47,918 bases of DNA, taken from assembly GCA_944381475.1 (NCBI GenBank), contig CALWLH010000021.1, positions 1-47,918 on the forward strand, in the 5' to 3' direction. The translations under genes were made by a program, and so were the position numbers. This stretch comes from an uncultured Lachnospiraceae bacterium. GTDB lineage: Bacteria > Bacillota > Clostridia > Lachnospirales > Lachnospiraceae. The notes beneath the pieces are model-generated. The model was not told the DNA's origin. It did not search any database and saw only the letters and a list, made by a program, of their open reading frames with translations. This document shows positions 31,940 through 39,829 of the stretch, piece after piece; the stretch's first letter is position 1, and the number at the start of each line of letters is the position of its first letter.

Positions 31940-33940
31940 ATGATACATGAAAAAATGTCCGCTGAAAAAATTGTTGCCGAGCATATCCTTGTGGGATTGT
32001 CCTCATCGCCTTCCAATGCAAAGATTGTCCGCACCGCAGCCAAAATGGCCTCTGCCTTTGGCGCCAGGTTTACAGCCCTTTATGTAGAAACCTCCAACGC
32101 TGAAAATATGAGTGATGAGAACAAGAAGCGTCTGGAGAACAACCGGAGGCTTGCGGAAAAGCTGGGGGCGGAGCTGGCCACAGTATATGGAGAGGATGTA
32201 TCCTACCAGATCGCAGAATTTGCCAGAACCTCCGGCGTTACCAAGGTGGTGGTGGGACGAAGCAGCGTGAAGCGCCGCCATTTCTGGAGTAAGCCCACCC
32301 TTACCGAAAAGCTGACGGAGATCGCCCCGAATCTGGATATCTACATTATCCCGGATTTTTTTATGGAAAAAAGCTACAAGATGAAGCAGCCTGTATCTGT
32401 AAAAGGGCTTCTTCCACGGCCCAAGGATCTGCTGCTCACCCTCCTCATTCTGGCGGCTGTCACATTGATCGGCGTGCTTTTGAAGCATATAGGCTTTTCA
32501 GAATCCCATATGGAAGCCTTCTATATCCTTGGAGTGATGATCACCGCGCTTTTTACCAGGGACGTGGTATGTACGGTGATAGGTTCTGTGTTAAGCCTTG
32601 CGCTCTATGGGTTTTTCCTGGCGGAGCCAGTGCTGTCTTTTCGGACCGCTGACCCGGATTTTCCTTTGTCCATCGCCATAATTTTTGCCGCATCCCTTGT
32701 GGTGGGCACTATTGTGGCAAAGCTCCAGGAGCAGGCAAGGGTTTCCTCCCAGTCTGCATTTCAGACCAAGATGCTCTTTGACACGGACCAGATGCTGCAA
32801 AAGGCCCAGGATGACAATGAGCGAATCAATATCACCGCTGTGCAGCTGATGAAGCTTTTAAACCGGGATATCATCGCATATCCGGAGGTGGATGGAACCA
32901 TCCAGAAGGGCTATATTGCCACCGTTGTCCCGGATGCGGATAATCCAGTGTTTTCCTCTGAAAAGGAGCAGGCTGCCGCAGAGTGGGCGCTGACCTATAA
33001 AAAGCGGGCCGGGGCCACTACAGAAACCCTGTCGGATGCGAAATGCCTGTACGTGGGAATTCGGACAAACAACAGATCCTATGGCGTTGTGGGAATTGAT
33101 ATTGATGGAAAACCCCTGGATACCTTTGAGGAGAGTGTGCTGATGTCCGTCCTTGGGGGGTGCGCGTTGGCCATAGAGAACAGCCGTGACGCAAAGGAAA
33201 AGGAGCTTTCCGCAGTCCTTGCCAAAAGCGAAAAGCTGCGGGGCAATCTTTTGCGGGCGATTTCCAATGATCTGCAGAAGCCCCTAATTTCTATTACAGA
33301 AAAAACGGAAAATACGCTGACCTGCTATGAAAATCTGGAGGAGGACACAAGGCGTCAGGTATTACAGGATATTTCCAGCGACGCCAGGTGGCTGCTTGAC
33401 CATGTGGAAAATCTGCAGCTGGTGACACAGCTTGAGGAGGGCAATATGAACTTTGATATGTCCTACCAGCTTGTGGATGATGTGATCAAAGAAGCCATCG
33501 GGCAGATTGACACTAAAAACAGCGAACACAAAATTACAGCAGAATTCAATGACGGCCTGCTTTTTGTCAATATGGATTCAAAGCTGATTATGCGGGTGAT
33601 CGTCAACATTGTGGATAACGCGGTGAAATTTTCACCTGCCGGCTCCGAAATCAAGGTCACTGCAGCTCAAAATGAGGATACCATATCCGTCAGCATCGCC
33701 GATCAGGGAACAGGCATACCGGACAGTATCAAGCCCCATGTGTTTGATATGTTTTTTACAGGAGTGAATAAGACCGGGGAGGGCCGCAGCAGCATCGGAC
33801 TGGGCTTGTCCCTGTGCAAATCCATCATTGACGCCCACGGCGGGGAAATCACCCTGAAGGACAATGAACCCCATGGATCGATTTTCACCTTTACGCTGCC
33901 CCTTGACGATGTGAGCTTGAGTGAGCCTGCGCAAAAATAA
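31940..33940 (+). CDS. KdpD-like paralogue with Asn in place of the phospho-accepting His
   Basis: A 666-aa protein with the same domain order as the kinase at 27442: universal-stress-like domain, four membrane segments, GAF-like domain, DHp, HATPase. Much of the sequence is close to that kinase. The H-box reads AISNDLQKPLIS: residue 443 is Asn (codon AAT, one base from CAT), and the following Arg-Thr is Gln-Lys. ATP-binding motifs remain (DNAVKFSP, DQGTGIP, IGLGLSLCKS). It should bind ATP but cannot autophosphorylate on His. No response regulator follows. A regulatory or heterodimer partner of the first kinase is the simplest idea. Confidence 0.88.
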   Translation: MIHEKMSAEKIVAEHILVGLSSSPSNAKIVRTAAKMASAFGARFTALYVETSNAENMSDENKKRLENNRRLAEKLGAELATVYGEDVSYQIAEFARTSGVTKVVVGRSSVKRRHFWSKPTLTEKLTEIAPNLDIYIIPDFFMEKSYKMKQPVSVKGLLPRPKDLLLTLLILAAVTLIGVLLKHIGFSESHMEAFYILGVMITALFTRDVVCTVIGSVLSLALYGFFLAEPVLSFRTADPDFPLSIAIIFAASLVVGTIVAKLQEQARVSSQSAFQTKMLFDTDQMLQKAQDDNERINITAVQLMKLLNRDIIAYPEVDGTIQKGYIATVVPDADNPVFSSEKEQAAAEWALTYKKRAGATTETLSDAKCLYVGIRTNNRSYGVVGIDIDGKPLDTFEESVLMSVLGGCALAIENSRDAKEKELSAVLAKSEKLRGNLLRAISNDLQKPLISITEKTENTLTCYENLEEDTRRQVLQDISSDARWLLDHVENLQLVTQLEEGNMNFDMSYQLVDDVIKEAIGQIDTKNSEHKITAEFNDGLLFVNMDSKLIMRVIVNIVDNAVKFSPAGSEIKVTAAQNEDTISVSIADQGTGIPDSIKPHVFDMFFTGVNKTGEGRSSIGLGLSLCKSIIDAHGGEITLKDNEPHGSIFTFTLPLDDVSLSEPAQK

Positions 33941-33964
33941 AGGATGCAGAAGGGAGATAAACAG

Positions 33965-34375
33965 ATGCAGCATGAATGTAAGATTACGGTTTTGGAAACG
34001 AAGGTCTTTCCGGATTTGCAGGAGCAGTATCTTGCGGATCCAAAGTCCGGTCCATGCCCCTTTTTTAAGCCCGGAGATACCTTTGTGCTCAAGAGAACCA
34101 GTGAGCAGGACGACTTCTATCATCTGATGGATGGGAAGTTCTGCGGGGAAGCCTGGGACGCGGTCAGCAGGTATGTGTACACAGCCCTCCAGGGAGGCTC
34201 CATCATGCATAGATGGACCAATGATGAGCGGATGATGATCGCCTGCTGCAATGACGGCACCAGGCCGGTGATCTTTAAAATCGAGAGAGTGGATATCCCT
34301 GAGACGGAAGAGGAACGGGAGTGGCTTGAGAGACAGAACTTTAAGAATACTGCGGGCAATGCCTATACGGGCTAA
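33965..34375 (+). CDS. TIGR04076 family protein
   Basis: A 136-aa protein with the family start CKITVLETKVFPDLQEQYL and conserved cysteines in GPCPFF, FCGEAWD and IACCNDG, suggesting metal binding or redox. It resembles TIGR04076 proteins, which are widespread in Clostridia and of unknown function. ATG 33965 follows AGAAGGGAG. It starts 24 bp after the KdpD-like paralogue and is probably co-transcribed. Confidence 0.75.
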   Translation: MQHECKITVLETKVFPDLQEQYLADPKSGPCPFFKPGDTFVLKRTSEQDDFYHLMDGKFCGEAWDAVSRYVYTALQGGSIMHRWTNDERMMIACCNDGTRPVIFKIERVDIPETEEEREWLERQNFKNTAGNAYTG

Positions 34376-34447
34376 AGCCTCAGGTCTTGAAAAGCCCTGG
34401 GGCATGGCTAAGATCAGGAGTGTTTGAGAAGTGCTGCGAGGTGGATC

Positions 34448-35788
34448 ATGAAAGAATTCAAGCTGGCTATGGTACAGAAACGCATAACCGGGCAGGATAT
34501 CGAAGCCAACACAAAGCTGGCAGTTGAGTATATCAGAGAAGCGAAAAGAAACGGAGCGGATTTTGTGCTGTTTCCAGAGTGCTTTCTCACCTCCTACGGG
34601 GCGCCTAAGATCTGCTCCCTGCTAAGGCCCGTTGAGGAAATCAGCCAGGACCCGGGATTTGTCCGCTGGTGCGGGGAGGCGCTTTCTGATGACAGTAAAT
34701 ATTTATCCGCGATTCGCCGGGCGGCTAGGGAATCTGCCGTCGGCGTGGAGATTACCGCCTTTACCAGGGGGGAAAAATATCCACAGAATACGGCTTATAT
34801 CATCGGCCGGGATGGCTCGGTGCTCTTAAAGTATTCTAAGGTTCACACCTGCGCTTTTGACTGGGAGCGCTACCTGGAAGCGGGGAAGGAATTTAAAGTC
34901 TGTGAATTTGACGGGATCTGCCTGGGAACCATGATCTGCTATGACAGAGAGTACCCGGAGAGCGCCAGGGAGCTGAGCCTTTTGGGGGCGGAGCTGATCC
35001 TTGTCCCCAATGACTGTGACCATATGAAGCCCTACAGGCTGCGGGAGCTCTCCGTGGAGGCTATGCAGAATATGGTGGGAATCGCCATGGCCAATCCCCC
35101 GGGAAAAGAGGCGGGGTGCTCGAGCGCCTTCGTCCCCATGGTCTGGGATTACGAGGACAATCTTCTTGTGGAGGCAAAAGAGAATTATGAAGGTCTGGTC
35201 TATGCCGTTTTTGATATGGAAGCTGTCAGAGCATGGCGCCGGGAGGAGGATCTGGGAAAGTACAGAAGGCCGGGAGCCTACAGACATCTGACACAGGAAG
35301 CCTGGAGGGAGGCCGCTTCCCCGGAAAAGGTGGTGGTGGAGCTGCTGATCGCAAAGGGCTGGCATATTTCCTTTGCAGAGTCCTGCACCGGCGGCCTGGC
35401 AGCAGCCAGACTGGTCAGCGTTCCGGACGCCTCCAGGGTTCTTGATGCCTCTTTTGTGACCTATGCCAATGAGGCGAAGGTGAGCTGTCTGGGCGTTTTG
35501 CCGGAGAGCATCCGTCAGTACGGTGTAGTCAGCGAATCCGTGGCGGAGGAGATGGCAAGGGGTGTGGCAGACAAGAATCAGGCCCAGGTGGGCGTTGGGA
35601 TTACTGGTATCGCCGGACCGGGAGGGGGCACGGTGAAAAAACCCGTGGGTATGGTGTGCTTTGGCTTTTATATTGACGGAAAAGTCCATGTATACACGAA
35701 GCAGTTTGGAGACCTGGGGCGAAACATTGTCCGGGAGAAAAGCGTGGAGTTTGTGTATGATACCCTGGTAAAGCTGCTGGGAGGATGA
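34448..35788 (+). CDS. Nitrilase-family amidohydrolase fused to CinA C-terminal (NMN deamidase-like) domain
   Basis: A 446-aa two-domain protein. Residues about 1-275 form a carbon-nitrogen hydrolase with the triad E44 (VLFPEC), K131 (YSKVHTC) and C164 (MICYDREYPE). Residues about 295-446 match the CinA C-terminal domain, nicotinamide-nucleotide amidase (PncC type): ISFAESCTGGLAAARL, YANEAKVSCLGV, GITGIAGPGGGT and KPVGMVCFGFY. The join is a short helical linker (YRHLTQEAWREA) in one continuous frame. Both domains hydrolyse amide C-N bonds, so the fusion may couple two deamidation steps, perhaps in pyridine-nucleotide salvage (inference). The ribosome site is GAGGTGG. Confidence 0.88.
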   Translation: MKEFKLAMVQKRITGQDIEANTKLAVEYIREAKRNGADFVLFPECFLTSYGAPKICSLLRPVEEISQDPGFVRWCGEALSDDSKYLSAIRRAARESAVGVEITAFTRGEKYPQNTAYIIGRDGSVLLKYSKVHTCAFDWERYLEAGKEFKVCEFDGICLGTMICYDREYPESARELSLLGAELILVPNDCDHMKPYRLRELSVEAMQNMVGIAMANPPGKEAGCSSAFVPMVWDYEDNLLVEAKENYEGLVYAVFDMEAVRAWRREEDLGKYRRPGAYRHLTQEAWREAASPEKVVVELLIAKGWHISFAESCTGGLAAARLVSVPDASRVLDASFVTYANEAKVSCLGVLPESIRQYGVVSESVAEEMARGVADKNQAQVGVGITGIAGPGGGTVKKPVGMVCFGFYIDGKVHVYTKQFGDLGRNIVREKSVEFVYDTLVKLLGG

Positions 35789-35883
35789 AGCGGCAGCGCA
35801 GGATTATAATGGACTTTTGTGGGACGGATATTCCATAGCTGTCCCTTAAAGATGACGGATGCTTTGGAGGAGTTAATCAATCC

Positions 35884-36636
35884 ATGGTTTATGCCAATAC
35901 AGTCAAGGGCCGTTTCCTGTCCCGTCCCAACCGGTTTATCGCCCGGGTGGAGATTGGAGATAATGAGGAGACGGTTCATGTGAAGAATACGAGCAGATGC
36001 AGGGAGCTGCTGATACCGGGAGCTTCTGTGATTCTGGCGCTGTCGGATAATCCGAAGAGAAAAACCTTATATGACCTGATTGCTGTTTACAAGGAGGGGC
36101 TTGGCTGGGTGAATATCGACAGCCAGGCCCCCAATGCGCTTGTGAAGGAATGGCTTCTTGGGGGACAGTCCATATTTGGAAGGCCGGATCTTATAAAGCC
36201 GGAATACACCCATGGGCATTCCCGGGTGGATTTTTATCTGGAATGCGGCAAGAGAAGGATCCTCATAGAGGTGAAGGGCTGCACCCTGGAAATCAACGGA
36301 AAAGGGTATTTTCCGGACGCTCCTACGGAGCGGGGGGTGAAGCACCTGAGGGAGCTGACAGAGGCGGCCGCACAGGGCTTTGAATGCTATATCGCCTTTG
36401 TCATCACCATGCCCAGGGTTTATGAGGTTTTTCCAAACATGGACACCCACCCTGCCTTTGGAGAAGCCCTGGAGGAGGCTGTGAAAGCGGGAGTAAAGGT
36501 CCTCTGCCTGCCCTGCCAGGTGGAGCCTGACCAGCTACGGATCAGTGATCTGCAGGGAATCCCGAAGACAGTCACTGCTCCGTCTTATCCGCAAGGCGCA
36601 GGAAGATCAGACCAGCCAGGAAAAAGAGGGACATGA
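35884..36636 (+). CDS. sfsA: SfsA family DNA/RNA nuclease-like protein
   Basis: A 250-aa protein matching SfsA along its length: FLSRPNRFIARVEI (OB-like N-terminus), NTSRCRELLIPG, RVDFYLE, ILIEVKGCTLE with the nuclease-type D...E-x-K core, FPDAPTERGVKHLREL, and FVITMPRVYEVFPNMDTHPAF. The family is described as sugar fermentation stimulation protein, with a PD-(D/E)xK fold. The last 25 or so residues beyond VEPDQLRI are not family-like and run 65 bp into the convergent transporter gene, suggesting loss of the original stop. ATG 35884 is preceded by GGAGG. Confidence 0.9.
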   Translation: MVYANTVKGRFLSRPNRFIARVEIGDNEETVHVKNTSRCRELLIPGASVILALSDNPKRKTLYDLIAVYKEGLGWVNIDSQAPNALVKEWLLGGQSIFGRPDLIKPEYTHGHSRVDFYLECGKRRILIEVKGCTLEINGKGYFPDAPTERGVKHLRELTEAAAQGFECYIAFVITMPRVYEVFPNMDTHPAFGEALEEAVKAGVKVLCLPCQVEPDQLRISDLQGIPKTVTAPSYPQGAGRSDQPGKRGT

Positions 36637-37837
36637 GGCCGATGGCGATGTTTACCGCTCCTCCTGCAAATTTTACCGCGGCGATTACCCCGGAACCAAG
36701 GAAGGAAGCGCCCTTGGAGAATATATCATAGATTCCAAAATATTCCCCGGAATTTTCCGGGGGAATAATCCTGGAATAATAGCTTCTTGACAGGGATTGG
36801 ATGGAGCCCTGGAACATCCCCACGCCGAAGGCCATGATGCCAAACTGAATCAGGTTGTGAAGGGTCAGGGCATAAAGGCAGACGAAGAGGTATCCCACAA
36901 TACACACGGACAGCAGGGTGATGGTGCTGTATTTCTTGGTAAGCTTTGCAAACAGGAGCGCAAAAAGCCATGCCACCACCTGGGTGGCCAGAAGAACAAT
37001 CACCTGTCCCACGGTGTTCAGTCCCAGATCCGTGCCGATATTGATGCAGTTGTCGATGATGGTGCCCACACCGTCAATATATAAAAAGAAGGCCAGCAAA
37101 AAGAACAGCACCTTCTTGTCCTGGGTGACAATTCTTCTCAGGGTGCCCCCCAGCTTCTTGAAGGCGGAGCCCACCGCATGGGGCTGGGGATTAGTGAAAT
37201 TGTTCTGCTTATAGTTCCTCAGCAGGGGAACGGTGACGGCCATCCACCAGAGGGCGGTGAGCGCAAAGCCAAGGAGCCTGGAAAGAAATCCGGGAATCAC
37301 TCCTGCCGTGTCCGGCCCCAGAATATAAAACACCAGAGCCAGAAGGAAGGGAATGCAGGAGCCAATGTAGCCCCAGGCATAGCCGTAGGAGGATACCTCG
37401 TCCATCCGCTCCTGGGTGGTCACGTCCCCCAGCATGGAGTCGTAAAAGGTCAGGGAACAGGAGTAGGCCACCTTGGTGATGAGAAAAATAACCAGAAACA
37501 GAATCCAACCCGTGACAAAGCCGTTTAAAAAACATCCCCCCACCCCCACAAACACGCTGGTGGAAAAAAAGATTTTTTTGGAATTCTGCCTGTCGGACAG
37601 CGCGCCGCAAACAGGGCCAAGGAGCGCCACGATCACAGTGACGATGGCCACGCCCAGGGCCCACATGGCAGTGGCGGTATCAGAGCTGATCTTACCGGAA
37701 CCCTCCCCAATGGACAAAGCCTTAAACCAGATGGGAATGAGGGAACAGGAGAGCATGGTGTAGGCGGAATTTCCCACATCATAAAGGATCCAGGAGAATT
37801 CCTCCCTTGTCAGTTTTTGCTTTAGCTTCTTAAACAT
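36572..37837 (-). CDS. MFS transporter, UMF1/Atg22-like
   Basis: A 421-aa protein with about 12 membrane segments. The start MFKKLKQKLTREEFSWILYD and the motif DVGNSAYTML are characteristic of the UMF1/Atg22-like (MFS_1) group, together with the loop GALSDRQNSKKIFF. Related proteins move amino acids or unknown solutes; the substrate here is unknown. ATG 37837 has GGAGGAG at ideal spacing. An upstream in-frame extension of 15 residues has no family support. It is convergent with sfsA. Confidence 0.88.
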   Translation of the reverse strand: MFKKLKQKLTREEFSWILYDVGNSAYTMLSCSLIPIWFKALSIGEGSGKISSDTATAMWALGVAIVTVIVALLGPVCGALSDRQNSKKIFFSTSVFVGVGGCFLNGFVTGWILFLVIFLITKVAYSCSLTFYDSMLGDVTTQERMDEVSSYGYAWGYIGSCIPFLLALVFYILGPDTAGVIPGFLSRLLGFALTALWWMAVTVPLLRNYKQNNFTNPQPHAVGSAFKKLGGTLRRIVTQDKKVLFFLLAFFLYIDGVGTIIDNCINIGTDLGLNTVGQVIVLLATQVVAWLFALLFAKLTKKYSTITLLSVCIVGYLFVCLYALTLHNLIQFGIMAFGVGMFQGSIQSLSRSYYSRIIPPENSGEYFGIYDIFSKGASFLGSGVIAAVKFAGGAVNIAIGLMSLFFLAGLIFLRLADKTEQ

Positions 37838-38124
37838 AAGCTCCTCCGTATTTGTTTTGCCCCTGCCTGCGTTTTGTATCAAACAAATAGATCAAGGGGC
37901 AACATCATAATATCATCTTAGCTGGAGAATGTAAAATGGAAAATACACGGACGTAAGGAGAAAGTAAAACGCAGGTGATAACTTTTAGTTTGAACTGATA
38001 AACAAAAGGGGACTTCCTATTGTGAGAGCAGTGATATATATTATTTTTGACGGGAAGAAAGGACACCATACAGCAGTGTCTTCTGCAGGATATGGAGTTA
38101 GAAATGAAAAAGGAGGAAACCAAC

Positions 38125-38679
38125 ATGAGAACAAATTTTGGAGTAAAACCCTGGGTCTATCCCCAGCCTGTGCTGATGATCGGCACCTACGATGAGGATG
38201 AAAAGCCCAATGTGATGAATGCGGCATGGGGCGGCCAGTATGATGCGAATCTGGTTATGCTTTGCCTGAGCGAGCATAAAACCACCCGGAATATTCGCTT
38301 AAAGAAAGCATTTACTGTCAGCTTTGCCACCGCTGAAACAGTGATTCCCTGTGACTATGTGGGGATTGTCTCCGCCAATACAGAGCCGGATAAGATGGAG
38401 AAGGCCGGCTTTACCGTTACAAAGAGCGAGCTGGTGGATGCGCCCATTATCAATGAGCTGCCCCTGACGCTGGAGTGCAGACTGTTAAAGTTCAACGAGG
38501 ACGGCAATGTCATCGGCGAGATCGTCAATGTCAGCGCAGACGAGCGCATTCTGGATGCAGACGGCAATGTGGACTATAAGAAGCTTGACGCCATCGTCTT
38601 TGATCCAACCTCCGCCTCCTACATCCGTCTTGGAGATCAGGTGGGAAAGGCTTTCTCGGATGGAGCAAAGCTGAAATAA
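38125..38679 (+). CDS. Flavin reductase family protein
   Basis: A 184-aa FMN-binding split-barrel protein: the N-terminal YPQPVLMIGTYDEDEKPNVM, the central LSEHKTTRNIRLKKAFTVSF and the later ELPLTLECRLL match the flavin reductase-like/FlaRed family. ATG 38125 follows AAAGGAGG. It is likely a cytosolic FMN protein serving reductive reactions. A 116-bp gap with an imperfect stem (38701-38760) separates it from the aldo/keto reductase. Confidence 0.88.
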   Translation: MRTNFGVKPWVYPQPVLMIGTYDEDEKPNVMNAAWGGQYDANLVMLCLSEHKTTRNIRLKKAFTVSFATAETVIPCDYVGIVSANTEPDKMEKAGFTVTKSELVDAPIINELPLTLECRLLKFNEDGNVIGEIVNVSADERILDADGNVDYKKLDAIVFDPTSASYIRLGDQVGKAFSDGAKLK

Positions 38680-38795
38680 CTAAAAAACCAATTTAGACTT
38701 CTCCTGAAGGTGATCCACGGGTAAATCTTCATGCGTCCGGCGGCGGGACTTTCAGGGGAGATAAAGACAGCAACAGCAAGAAGGAGGACTATACT

Positions 38796-39635
38796 ATGGA
38801 ATACATTACACTGAACAATGGTCTGATGATGCCCATGGCGGGTATTGGCGTGTTCATGCTTTCACCTGCTGAGGCGGAGGCTTCTGTGGAACGCGCTTTA
38901 AGATGCGGCGTTCGCCTGGTGGATACTGCAAACGGCTATATGAACGAGAGCGCCACAGGCAGAGGAATCAAAAAGAGCGGTGTTGCCAGGGAGGATATGT
39001 TCCTTGTAACCAAGCTCTGGCCCACTGTGTATGAGAAAGAGACGGCGGTTGACGAAACTCTCGCGAGACTGGGGACGGACTATATTGATCTTCTGTTTCT
39101 GCACCAGCCCACGGATAACTGGCGGGAAGGCTATAGGAATATAGAGAAGGCTGTGAGGGCAGGAAAGGTCAGGGCCATTGGCCTTTCCAACTTCCCGGAG
39201 GCTCTGCTGCAGGAGGCTATTGATACCGCGGAAATCAAGCCCCAGATGGTTCAGGTGGAGGCACATCCCTATTATCCCCAGACGGAGCTGAAAAAGCTTC
39301 TTGCAAAAACCGGTATGGGCCTGATGGCCTGGTATCCTCTGGGACATGGGGACAAAACACTGATTTCCCAGCCTGTTTTTGCAGAGCTGGCAAAAAAGTA
39401 TGGTAAGACCAATGCTCAGATTATCCTGCGCTGGCATATCCAGAGCGGAAATGTGGTGATTCCCGGCTCTAAAAATCCTGATCATATCCGGGATAATTTT
39501 GACATCTTTGACTTTAGCCTTACCGATGAGGATATGGCGCAGATTGCAGAGCTCAACAAGGGCGTGCGCTACTACACTGCCACACCGGAGCGCATTGCAG
39601 CCTATGCAAAAATGGAGCTGCAGGCGGATCTGTAA
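38796..39635 (+). CDS. Aldo/keto reductase
   Basis: A 279-aa TIM-barrel oxidoreductase. The tetrad is visible: D in LVDTANGYMNE, Y in the same motif, K in LVTKLW and H in LFLHQP. The NADPH-binding end is present (VVIPGSKNPDHIRDNFDIFDF). The protein has the length of the 2,5-diketogluconate-reductase-like branch. It reduces aldehydes or ketones with NADPH; the substrate is not evident. The ribosome site is AAGGAGGAC. A strong terminator follows at 39692. Confidence 0.92.
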   Translation: MEYITLNNGLMMPMAGIGVFMLSPAEAEASVERALRCGVRLVDTANGYMNESATGRGIKKSGVAREDMFLVTKLWPTVYEKETAVDETLARLGTDYIDLLFLHQPTDNWREGYRNIEKAVRAGKVRAIGLSNFPEALLQEAIDTAEIKPQMVQVEAHPYYPQTELKKLLAKTGMGLMAWYPLGHGDKTLISQPVFAELAKKYGKTNAQIILRWHIQSGNVVIPGSKNPDHIRDNFDIFDFSLTDEDMAQIAELNKGVRYYTATPERIAAYAKMELQADL

Positions 39636-39691
39636 AAAAGAGCGCCGTCAGGCATAGGTGCGGCAGCGGTTGGATGATAAAAATCATTCAC

Positions 39692-39734
39692 AAAAGGGAG
39701 ATGTACACCTGGGCGGTACATCTCCCTTTTAATA
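39692..39734 (+). terminator. Strong intrinsic terminator
   Basis: AAAAGGGAGATGTAC (39692-39706) and its perfect inverse (39716-39730) form a 15-bp stem with a 9-base loop, ending in TTTT. It is symmetrical enough to work on both strands. Confidence 0.85.
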
Positions 39735-39769
39735 CAAATGAGGTGCGAACAAGTGTTTTGGGAATAACC

Positions 39770-39798
39770 TTGACTTTTCAGTATAAATGGAGTACAAT
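39770..39798 (+). promoter_or_regulatory. Promoter of the glycan module
   Basis: TTGACT (39770-39775), a 17-bp spacer and TACAAT (39793-39798), about 30 bp before the GTG start at 39830. Confidence 0.7.
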
Positions 39799-39829
39799 GT
39801 CCTCATCAAATTTGGGATGAGGTGTTCAG

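Noticed and set aside
38699-38760. Stem CTCCTGAAG...CTTTCAGGGGAG enclosing GTCC..GGGAC as a riboswitch before the aldo/keto reductase
   Set aside because: The stem has bulges, no known riboswitch core was recognised, and it may simply be an imperfect terminator of the flavin reductase gene.
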